Below, in pieces: positions 27,047 through 33,753 of a DNA stretch of 33,753 nt. The notes under the pieces are model-generated. The model searched no databases. It was not told the DNA's origin and saw only the letters and a list, made by a program, of their open reading frames with translations. Every line of letters begins with the position of its first letter. Within the stretch, counting starts at the first letter, position 1. Source of the stretch: Burkholderiales bacterium. GTDB lineage: Bacteria; Pseudomonadota; Gammaproteobacteria; Burkholderiales; Burkholderiaceae_C. A program made the position numbers and the translations under genes. The stretch spans positions 1 to 33,753 of the forward strand of contig JACPYV010000176.1 in the NCBI GenBank assembly GCA_016195825.1, given 5' to 3'.

Positions 27047-27945
27047 GCCGTTTCTCCTTGAGCAGGTGGTGCGGGGTTGGTGTCGGGTTGCAGCGCGAGC
27101 AGCAGCGCTGCGAGCAGGGCGAGGGCGACGCCGGCCAGCTTGGAGCCGGTGGGCGTGGCGCCGCTGAGTGCCATGGACAAAACGGCTGTCAGCAGCGGCG
27201 CGCCGGCGTTGACGAGGGGGGATACGACCATGGCCTTGCCGTAGCGGAAGGCGTAGACCAGCGTCAGAGCGCCGACGGCGTTCAGCACCTGCGTGATGGC
27301 CGCGAGGCCCGGGCCCTGCCAGCCCCAGTTGATGGGCTGGGAGAAGTCCGTCATCGCCAGCGCCACCGGCACGCACAGCAGCGCGCCGACGGTCATGTAG
27401 AAGAAGATGCTCTCGGCGCTGCTGCCCGCGTTGGCCAGCTTGATGAAGTAGGCCTGCAGGCCCCAGGCCGCCAGCACGACGAGGGCCAGCACGAACCACA
27501 GGCCGAGGCCGCCACCGGCCTGGCCCAACTGCAGGTCGAACAGCGGCAACGAGCACAGCGCCAGCGCGATGCCGGCCACGCCCAGCTTGCCGGTGCGTTC
27601 GCCCAGCAGGCCGAAGGACAGCGCGATGGTCAGCGCCGGCGACAGCGACACGATGGGGAAGATCAGATAGGCCGGGCCCGATTGCACCGCGCGGAACAGC
27701 AGCATCTGGCCGCCTGCGCCCAGCAGGCCTACCGTCAGCCCCAGCACCACGGAGCGGCGGTCGCGCTCGATCCGCCAGCCGCTGCGCGCCAGCACGATGA
27801 CAGCGGGCGGGATCATCGTTAGCGCCCAGACGACGTAGATCAACGTGTCCGGGAAGCCGTGCTCGGACGGCAGTCCGGCGAAGGCGCCCCACACGCCCCA
27901 GAGCAGGGTGGTGACGAGGGCATGGAAGAGCCAGTTGCTCTGCAT
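27043..27945 (-). CDS. EamA/DMT-superfamily transporter, candidate amino-sugar permease
   Basis: The 300-aa start at 27945 (MQSNWLFHALVTTLLWG) is preferred because GAAAG lies 9 bp upstream; an ATG three codons earlier (27954) abuts that motif and is less likely. Ten membrane helices in two EamA repeats are predicted (about 5-140 and 150-290), with YVVWALTMIPPAVIVLA, GPAYLIFPIVSLSPALTIALSF and GLQAYFIKLA. It is the first gene of the minus-strand block and is translationally coupled to kbaZ. Aga loci of other bacteria use a PTS or an MFS permease; here the DMT protein takes that place, so import of galactosamine or N-acetylgalactosamine is inferred. The ribosome-binding site overlaps a CTTTCG element (27955). 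Confidence 0.85.
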   Translation of the reverse strand: MQSNWLFHALVTTLLWGVWGAFAGLPSEHGFPDTLIYVVWALTMIPPAVIVLARSGWRIERDRRSVVLGLTVGLLGAGGQMLLFRAVQSGPAYLIFPIVSLSPALTIALSFGLLGERTGKLGVAGIALALCSLPLFDLQLGQAGGGLGLWFVLALVVLAAWGLQAYFIKLANAGSSAESIFFYMTVGALLCVPVALAMTDFSQPINWGWQGPGLAAITQVLNAVGALTLVYAFRYGKAMVVSPLVNAGAPLLTAVLSMALSGATPTGSKLAGVALALLAALLLALQPDTNPAPPAQGETA

Positions 27946-27985
27946 GGGCAGCATCTTTCGGGTGGTGAATGGCCGACGGCGCCGA

Positions 27986-28022
27986 CTTTCGTGTGAAAGC
28001 ATAAACGAACGAAAACGAAAAC
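27986..28022. promoter_or_regulatory. Candidate AgaR operator 1, transporter side
   Basis: CTTTC-GTGT-GAAAG (27986-27999) is followed by CGAA at 28006 and CGAAAA at 28010 and 28016, so the minus strand reads TTTCGTTTTCGTTCGTTT. This resembles the T/C-rich direct repeats (TTTCRTTTYRTTTY) reported for E. coli AgaR. It lies 40-75 bp upstream of the transporter start. Confidence 0.55.
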
Positions 28023-28119
28023 ACAACGGCGAAAACGCCTTCGTATGCCAAATTTAGAAGTTGAGGGGTGATTCTCCATATAGGTCGCGCCTTCAGGTGC
28101 TTGTCAGCGACGCGGAAGT

Positions 28120-28192
28120 CTTTCGTGGCATGATTCATCGAAAGTGTTCGGCATCGGTGAAAACTCTATACGAAATCAAACGAAAGAATTCG
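28120..28192. promoter_or_regulatory. Candidate AgaR operator 2, TonB-receptor side
   Basis: CTTTCG (28120) and CGAAAG (28139) form an inverted repeat with a 13-bp spacer. Then CGAAA-TCAAA-CGAAAG (28171-28186) is a direct repeat with a 10-bp period. Its minus strand, TTTCGTTTGATTTCGT, fits the AgaR-type pattern TTTCRTTTYRTTTY with one mismatch. This side faces the TonB receptor gene. Confidence 0.6.
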
Positions 28193-28240
28193 TAGACTTG
28201 CGTCAAGCCGGTTCGGGGCCTTCCGGAGCCGGCAACCCGC

Positions 28241-28262
28241 ACCGGGGGAGAGCTGCCCCGGT
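28241..28262 (+). other. Hairpin in the TonB-receptor mRNA leader
   Basis: ACCGGGG (28241-28247) pairs perfectly with CCCCGGT (28256-28262) across an 8-nt loop. A second GC-rich inverted repeat (GCCGG 28207-28211 with CCGGC 28229-28233) lies just upstream. No T tract follows, so neither is a terminator; they may stabilise or fold the leader. Confidence 0.45.
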
Positions 28263-28325
28263 ACCCACCCAGCACATTGCTTCTGGCTGCCCTGACGGCA
28301 GCCGCGACATAAAAGGAACCGTTCG

Positions 28326-31166
28326 ATGAGTCCTCGACTGCAACTCCCGCGGCAAGCCCACGCCCGCTTTGCGCTGCATCCCTTGACGGTGGCCGGTCTG
28401 CTGGCCCTGGCTGCATTCGGCGCCCCCGCGTTCGCTCAGGAGTCGGCACCCAAGGCCGAGACTGACACGCTGGAGCGCGTGGAAGTCACTGGCACCCGCG
28501 CCAGCTTGCAAAAGTCGCTGGCCCTGAAGCGCAATGCCGCCGGTGTGCAGGACAGCATCAGCGCGACCGAGCTGGGTCGGTTCCCCGACAACAACGTGGC
28601 CGACTCGCTGAGCCACATCACAGGCGTGTCGATCTCGCGCACGGCGGGCGGCGAAGGCCAGAAGGTCAGCATCCGCGGCCTGGGCCCCGAGTACACGATC
28701 ACGACCTTCAACAACCGGCTGCTGGGCACCGACAGTGCCGGCCGCTACTTCGCCTATGACGTGCTGCCCGCCGACGTCATCAGCGGCGCCGACGTCGTCA
28801 AGTCCACCCAGGCCTCCCTCATCGAAGGCGCCATCGGCGGCCTGGTGAACCTGCGCTCGGCGAGCCCGTTCGATCAGAAGGGCCAGCGCGGCCTGCTGCG
28901 CGTGGAGGCCGACCGCAACCAGATGAGCAGCCTCAACGGCCAGAAGCTGTCGGGCACCTACAGCAACACCTTCGGCGACACGCTGGGCGTGCTGCTCGGT
29001 GTGGTGTACGCGAACCGCGACGTGCGCACCGACACGGCCGGCAATGACGGCGGCTGGAGTCGCAACCCCAAGCCCAGCGACCCGGCGGCCTTCTGGCCCT
29101 GGGGCAACACCTGGGGCGGCAACATTGACCCCAACGGCAATGGTCAGCTGGACCTGAACGAGGAGGGCCTGATCGGCCCGGGTCAGTTCCGCTTCGGCAC
29201 CATCATGGAGCACAAGAAGCGCACGGCGCTGTCGGGCAAGGTGGAGTGGAGGCCGAGCAGTGACCTGAAGGTCGTCGTCGACGGGTTCAAGACCCGGCTG
29301 GACTCCCCGCAGGTGGGTTACCAACTGTCCTTCTACCCGCTGTACGCGCCGGGCCGCTGGTCCAACATGAAGATCACCAACGGCGTGGTGACCGACTTCA
29401 CGCTCGCCAATCCCAACCCCGAGCTGGCGCTCAACCCCGAGCTGCTGAACAAGACCGAGTACCGCGTTGTTGACACGGCGATGTACGGCGCCAACGCGGA
29501 ATGGAAGCTCTCGCCCACGCTGAAGGCGACGGGCGATATTTACGAGTCCACCTCCAAGCGCCACTCCGGCGGGCAGGACAGCTACGTCGTGCTGCGGATG
29601 AACCAGCCCAACGTCACGCGCATCCAGCTCACCGGCTCGGCCGTGCCCGACGTGAAGACCACCTTCGCCGATGGGCGGGACTTGCAGACCGGCCTGGCGC
29701 AAGGCCTGTTCACGGCCAAGGACTTCAACACCCATTACTTCAGCCTCGCCGGCGACAACATCGATGACAAGATCGATGGCGCCACCGGCAGCCTCGAATG
29801 GAAGCTGGATCGCTTCTACATCGACCAGCTGAAATTCGGTCTCAGCCAGACCAACCGCAAGAAGTCGCGCGACCTGATCAACAACGCCTTCAACGCGGGA
29901 GACGGCCACTACTCGGGCGCCAATGCCATCAACGTCGGCGCGCTGGGTGGCAATGTCATCAACCAGACGCTGAGTCCGAAGGGCTTCCTGGATGGGGTCG
30001 ATGGCAACTTCCCGCGCAGCTTCCTGGGCTTCGACATCAACAACTACCTGCAGGCGCTGCAGAGCTACAACGGCAAGCCGCGTCCGGGTGGCGGCACCTA
30101 CGACTTCAGCAAGGCGGCGCCCGCGTGGAACCCGCTGGAGAGCTACCGCGTGACAGAGAAGACGACGACCGCTTTCGTGCAGGCTGACCTGTCGGGTGAC
30201 GGTTGGAACGCTGACGCCGGCGTGCGCTTCGTGAAGACCAAGACGACGTCGCAGGCCTGGGACGCCAAGATCACTGACATCATCGAGAACGGCGCGTTCA
30301 ACTACACGGCCGTTTACGCGGCGCCGTCAGTGGTGCAGCAGCAGTCCACCTACAACTTCGCGCTGCCCGCGGTCAACTTCACCTGGCTCATCACCAGCGA
30401 GTTGCAGCTGCGCCTGGGCGCGGCCAAGACCATGGCGCGCCCGTCGGTGGACAAGCTGGCGCCGACGAGCACGACCAACAGCATCTCCTGGGGTGACTTC
30501 ACGCAGGTGTTCGGCGGCAATGCCGACCTCAAGCCCTACAGCGCCCGCCAGATGGATGCGTCGCTGGAGTGGTACTACGCCAAGGACTCGGCGCTCAACT
30601 TCGCCGTCTACCAAAAGAACATCAAGAACCAGATCACCAGCTAGTACCTGACCGGCCAGAACATCGGCGCGCCAGGCGGGCGGTTGTTCAACATCAGCCG
30701 GCCCATCAACGGCGACAAGGCCACCGCGCGCGGCTTCGAGATCGGCCTGCAGCACCTGTTCGACAACGGCTTCGGCGTGCGGGCGCAGTACACGCGCAAC
30801 AAGTCGCGCAGCTGGGTGGGCGGCGAGGAACGCGCGCTGGAGGGCATCGCGCCGGCCACGTCATCGATCGGCTTGCTGTACGAGAAGGGCCCGTGGAGCC
30901 TGAGCGCCACGGCCGACCACACGGATGCTTTCGTCACCGCCACCAACGTGCTGGGCGCCGGCTTCAACGAGCGCGCCAAGGCCACGACCTGGCTGACGGC
31001 CCAGGCCGCCTACGAGGTCAACAAGTGGCTGCGTCTCAGCATCGAAGGCAGCAACCTGACCGATGCGACGCAGGAGTACACCTTGGGCAACAACGACGTG
31101 AAGCTGCCCCAGGGCTACTACCGTTACGGCCGCTCGATCACCGTTGGCGCAAGCGTCAAGTTCTGA
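28326..31166 (+). pseudogene. TonB-dependent receptor (TonB-Xanth-Caul type), interrupted by in-frame TAG
   Basis: ATG 28326 has AAGGA 8 bp upstream and a signal peptide ending at AFGAPAFAQ. The plug begins with RVEVTGTRASLQKSLALKRNA and ELGRFPDNNVADSLSHITGV, diagnostic of the large TIGR01782-like receptors used for glycan uptake by Xanthomonas and Caulobacter. Translation stops at TAG 30642-30644 after 772 residues, yet the same frame continues for 173 codons (YLTGQNIGAPGGRLFNISRP ... DVKLPQGYYRYGRSITVGASVKF) to TGA 31164-31166, ending with the C-terminal Phe expected of a beta-barrel. The intact receptor would be about 946 aa. The truncated form lacks the last strands and the assembly signal, so it should not fold in the outer membrane. 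TAG could come from CAG or TAC. Context suggests N-acetylgalactosamine-containing glycans as ligand. Confidence 0.9.
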
Positions 31167-31180
31167 AGCTTCAAGTTTTG

Positions 31181-32275
31181 ATGAGAGTTCTCCTCCGTAT
31201 TGCCGCCCTGCTTGCCGGGGCGGCTTTTTTCTCCGCCGGCGCAGCTGCCGCGCCCAGCTACACCATGGCCGACTACGGCCGGGTGTCGAAGATCGACGTC
31301 CACCTGCATCTGCACAACCCGGAGCCGGCCTTCATGGCGTCGGCCAGGCGTCAGAACTTCAAAGTGCTGACGATCAATGTCGACTACCCCGACTTCCCGC
31401 CGTTGGACGACCAGCAGCGCGTGGCCATCGAGTTGCAGAAGCAGTTCCCCAAAGACGTGGCCTGGGCGGCAAGCTTCTCGGTGGACGGCTCGGACCAACC
31501 CGCCTGGCTGCCTGCCACGCGTCTGCGCATCGCCGCAGCGATGCAGGCCGGCGCCGTGGGTGTGAAGGTGTGGAAGAACATCGGCATGAGCCTGAAGGGC
31601 GCCGACGACCAGCTCGTCATGATTGACGACGCCCGCTTCGTGCCGCTTTTCGACGATTTCGCCCGGCAAGGCATCCCGCTGCTGGGCCACCAGGGCGAGC
31701 CGCACAACTGCTGGCTGCCGCTGGAGAAGATGACGGTCAACAATGACCGCGCCTACTTCAAGGCCCATCCCCAGTACCACATGGCCCTGCACCCCGAGAT
31801 GCCCAGTTGGGAAGCGCAGATGGCCGCGCGCGACCGTATGGTGGCGGCGCACCCTGGACTGCGCTTCATCGGCGTGCATCTGGCGTCGCTGGAGAGAGAC
31901 GTGGACGAGCTCGCCGCCTTCCTCGACCGCTTCCCCAACGCCGTGGTGGACGTGGCCGCACGCATCGGCCAGCTGCAGTACCAGAGCCAGCAGGACCGCG
32001 GGCGCGTGCGCCGCTTCTTCATCAAGTACCAGGACCGCATCCTGTACGGCAGCGACATGTCGCAGACGCCCAGCCAGGACGGCGTCGCGCTCGGCCAGGA
32101 GGCCGAAGGCGTGTGGCGCATGCACTGGCGCTACTTCAACACGGCGGACAGCTTCAAGGTGGCCGACCTCGACAAGCCCGTGAAGGGCCTGGCGCTGCCG
32201 CGCGCGGTGGTGGACAAGCTGTACCGCCGCAACGCCGAGCGCACCTTCCCCGGTGCCTGGGGCGCCAAGCCATGA
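31181..32275 (+). CDS. Secreted amidohydrolase (amidohydrolase_2/TIM-barrel metal hydrolase)
   Basis: ATG 31181 gives 364 aa with a signal peptide (MRVLLRIAALLAG...AAAA); there is no good ribosome-binding site, and the only other near start (ATG 31265) would lose the signal. The metal-dependent hydrolase pattern is H41-L-H43 (IDVHLHLHN), K129, H170 in LLGHQGEPHNC, H233 in FIGVHLASLERDVDELAAFLDRFPN and D292 in YGSDMSQ. This is the PF04909-like group that includes lactonases and decarboxylases. It follows the TonB receptor by 14 bp and overlaps the GH36 gene by ATGA, so it belongs to the same glycan locus and acts in the periplasm. A role in opening a sugar lactone or removing an acyl group is possible; the substrate is unknown. 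Expression must pass the terminator within its first codons. Confidence 0.83.
   Translation: MRVLLRIAALLAGAAFFSAGAAAAPSYTMADYGRVSKIDVHLHLHNPEPAFMASARRQNFKVLTINVDYPDFPPLDDQQRVAIELQKQFPKDVAWAASFSVDGSDQPAWLPATRLRIAAAMQAGAVGVKVWKNIGMSLKGADDQLVMIDDARFVPLFDDFARQGIPLLGHQGEPHNCWLPLEKMTVNNDRAYFKAHPQYHMALHPEMPSWEAQMAARDRMVAAHPGLRFIGVHLASLERDVDELAAFLDRFPNAVVDVAARIGQLQYQSQQDRGRVRRFFIKYQDRILYGSDMSQTPSQDGVALGQEAEGVWRMHWRYFNTADSFKVADLDKPVKGLALPRAVVDKLYRRNAERTFPGAWGAKP
31202..31230 (+). terminator. Intrinsic terminator after the TonB receptor, inside the amidohydrolase signal-peptide codons
   Basis: GCCGCCC (31202-31208) pairs with GGGCGGC (31218-31224) around a 9-nt loop, followed at once by six Ts (31225-31230). 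It is a textbook rho-independent terminator 36 bp after the receptor's stop codon. The same bases encode IAALLAGAAFF of the next gene's signal peptide. Confidence 0.7.
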
Positions 32276-33753
32276 CGGCACGCCGCGCTTTCCTGCAGTG
32301 GCTGGGTGCCGCGCCGCTGGCGACGCAGCTGCCGCTGGCCCGGGCTGCCGAGGGTCAAGGCCATGTGCGCGTGCAGGACGCCGCGCTGTCGCTGCAATTC
32401 GACGATCAGATGCGCTGTCGCATCGTCAGCCTGGCTGGTCGGCAACCCATCATGCTGACGGGCTTCGACGCCAGCGAGCACCTGGTCGTGGCGGGCAGGC
32501 AGCTCAGCCGCTTCACGTTGCAGAAGGCCGAGCCGGCCCAGGCCACCACGCCTTTCGGTGCTGGCCAGACGCTGCGCCTGGTCGGCCGCTCTGTGGACGG
32601 CACGGTGAAGCGCGTCACCGTCACGCTGCTGGATGAACACCCCGGCGTGGCGCTGCTGGACGTCAGCTACACGAACACTGGCCACAAGGCGCTGGCTATC
32701 GACGCCTGGGTCAACGCCGCCCACCGCCTGGCCGCTGCACCCCGGCATGCTGGCGGCGCGAACGGCTATTGGACCTACTCCGGCGCCAGCCACGCCGACC
32801 GCCGCGACTGGGTGCAGCCCGTCAGGCGCGGCTTCGAGCAGCGCAATTTCATGGGCATGAATGCGTCGGACTACGGCGGCGGCACGCCCGTGGTCGATGT
32901 CTGGCGCCGCGATGTCGGCCTGGCCGTCGGTCACCTGGCGCTTCAACCGCAGCTCGTCGCGCTGCCCGTGAAGGCCAGCGGCGACCAGGTCGACATCTCG
33001 CTGCGTGGCGACCTGCCGCAGACCCTGGCGCCCGGACAGACACTCGTCACGCCACCGACGTTCATCGCCGTGCACCGCGGCGACTTCTTCCAGCCGCTGG
33101 ACCGCTACCGCCGCCTGATGGCTGCACAGGGCCTGGCCGCGCCGGAGCCGCCCGTCAGCGCCTACGAGCCGCAGTGGTGCGCCTGGGGCTATGAGCGCGA
33201 CTTCTCGCTGGCGTTTGTCCGCGCCACGCTGCCCAAGGTGCAGGCGCTGGGCTTCAAGTGGGCCGTGCTGGACGATGGGTGGCAGGTCAAGACCGGCGAC
33301 TGGACACCCGACCTCGCCAAGTTCCCCAAGGGTGATGCCGACATGAAGGCGCTGGTGGCCGACATCCACGCACGCGGCATGAAGGCGCGCTTGTGGATTG
33401 CGCCGCTGGCCGTGGCACCCGGCAGCGACGAACTGCACGACCACACCGACCTGCTGCTGCTGGACAAGGATGGCGCGGTGCAGAACGTCACGTGGTGGAA
33501 CGCCTTCTACCTGTGCCCCGCATTTGACAAGACGCAGGCCCGCCTGGCTGCCACGGTGCAGAAGATCATCGGCGACTGGGGCTTCGACGGCCTCAAGGTC
33601 GATGGCCAGCACCTCAACGGCGTGGCGCCCTGCTTCAACCCGGTGCACAAGCACGCGCGGCCGGAAGATTCCGTCGAGCACCTGGCGGACTACTACCGCG
33701 TGCTGCACGACGCTGCCCACGCGGCCAACCCCGAGGCGGTGGTGGAGGTCTGC
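32272..33753 (+). CDS. Tat-exported GH36-type alpha-galactosidase/alpha-N-acetylgalactosaminidase, 5' part
   Basis: The frame starts in an ATGA overlap with the amidohydrolase gene and is open to the window edge (494 codons visible). The N-terminus carries a twin-arginine motif (ARRAFLQWLG) and a signal ending near PLARA, so export is probably folded and through Tat. A beta-supersandwich domain (about 30-290) precedes the barrel. The clan-D motifs are WAVLDDGWQ (about 335), FPKG.ADMKALVADIHARGMKARLWIAP, and GLKVDGQHLN with the likely nucleophile D444. The later acid/base Asp lies beyond the edge. GH36 contains alpha-galactosidases, alpha-N-acetylgalactosaminidases and raffinose synthases; beside AgaS and AgaR, alpha-N-acetylgalactosaminidase deserves testing, but plain alpha-galactosidase is equally compatible with the visible residues. 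Confidence 0.83.
   Translation, partial: MTARRAFLQWLGAAPLATQLPLARAAEGQGHVRVQDAALSLQFDDQMRCRIVSLAGRQPIMLTGFDASEHLVVAGRQLSRFTLQKAEPAQATTPFGAGQTLRLVGRSVDGTVKRVTVTLLDEHPGVALLDVSYTNTGHKALAIDAWVNAAHRLAAAPRHAGGANGYWTYSGASHADRRDWVQPVRRGFEQRNFMGMNASDYGGGTPVVDVWRRDVGLAVGHLALQPQLVALPVKASGDQVDISLRGDLPQTLAPGQTLVTPPTFIAVHRGDFFQPLDRYRRLMAAQGLAAPEPPVSAYEPQWCAWGYERDFSLAFVRATLPKVQALGFKWAVLDDGWQVKTGDWTPDLAKFPKGDADMKALVADIHARGMKARLWIAPLAVAPGSDELHDHTDLLLLDKDGAVQNVTWWNAFYLCPAFDKTQARLAATVQKIIGDWGFDGLKVDGQHLNGVAPCFNPVHKHARPEDSVEHLADYYRVLHDAAHAANPEAVVEVC

Larger units (their letters stand above)
27946..28325. promoter_or_regulatory. Divergent regulatory region between amino-sugar operon and TonB receptor
   Basis: This 380-bp region has no gene. 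It is AT-rich from about 27990 to 28200 and contains five CTTTCG/CGAAAG hexamers (27955, 27986, 28120, 28139, 28181) plus a run of CGAAAA repeats. A GGCG-AAAA-CGCC hairpin lies at 28028-28039. On the minus strand TTGGCA (28051-28046) is a possible -35. From 28207 on it is a GC-rich leader with two inverted repeats before the receptor's AAGGA site. No promoter can be fixed with certainty. Confidence 0.8.

Noticed and set aside
28028..28039. GGCG-AAAA-CGCC hairpin as a terminator or riboswitch element
   Set aside because: The stem is only 4 bp without a T tract, and its loop is part of the CGAAAA repeat series, so it is better explained as operator sequence.
27941..28200. CRISPR-like array from the repeated CGAAAA/CTTTCG units
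   Set aside because: The units are 6 bp, unevenly spaced and in both orientations, with no unique spacers or cas genes; they fit repressor operators.
30642..30644. Programmed stop-codon recoding in the TonB receptor
   Set aside because: No selenocysteine- or pyrrolysine-type structure or context is visible, and receptors of this family are not known to need recoding; a nonsense mutation or error is simpler.

Overview
The window is uniformly GC-rich, densely coded DNA with many ATGA and TGATG stop/start overlaps. Product types and codon bias fit a free-living, plant- or soil-associated betaproteobacterium of the Burkholderiales (a Roseateles/Pelomonas/Mitsuaria-like genome is my inference; no rRNA or marker gene is present to prove it). 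It holds three catabolic blocks separated by two small regulator/transport units. No tRNA, rRNA, insertion sequence, phage gene or CRISPR array was seen.

Block 1 (2-11276, + strand) is one tight operon for a plant polysaccharide. It runs from the 3' part of a YicI-type GH31 alpha-xylosidase through two secreted GH2 enzymes, a secreted GH9 endoglucanase-like enzyme, a secreted HExxH metallopeptidase-like protein and an AmpG-like MFS permease to a NodB-type deacetylase. GH31 + GH2 + GH9 is the enzyme set expected for xyloglucan. Block 2 (11408-19368, + strand) is an eight-gene operon for aerobic anthranilate degradation through CoA thioesters: the fused 2-aminobenzoyl-CoA monooxygenase/reductase, an SDR, a MarR regulator, a crotonase, an acyl-CoA dehydrogenase, 2-aminobenzoate-CoA ligase, a hotdog thioesterase and a Rid-family protein that lacks the catalytic Arg of RidA. 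It starts from a good sigma70-like promoter.

Between 19346 and 22739 lie a royal-jelly/yellow-type secreted protein and an MFS transporter on the minus strand, divergent from a LysR regulator. The intergenic region holds a perfect 10-3-10 palindrome at the lysR ribosome-binding site and a terminator-like hairpin facing the transporter.

Block 3 (22748-33753) is a galactosamine/N-acetylgalactosamine locus. On the minus strand are a DMT transporter, a KbaZ/AgaZ-type tagatose-bisphosphate aldolase subunit, AgaS, a BadF-type amino-sugar kinase and an AgaR-like DeoR repressor. Divergent on the plus strand are a TonB-dependent receptor, a secreted amidohydrolase and the start of a Tat-exported GH36-type alpha-galactosidase or alpha-N-acetylgalactosaminidase. 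The shared intergenic region is studded with CTTTCG/CGAAAG elements that look like the operators of the repressor. Two genes of this block are broken: the kinase by a frameshift near 24095 and the TonB receptor by an in-frame TAG at 30642-30644. The locus is either decaying or carries assembly errors. An intrinsic-terminator sequence is embedded in the signal-peptide codons of the amidohydrolase.
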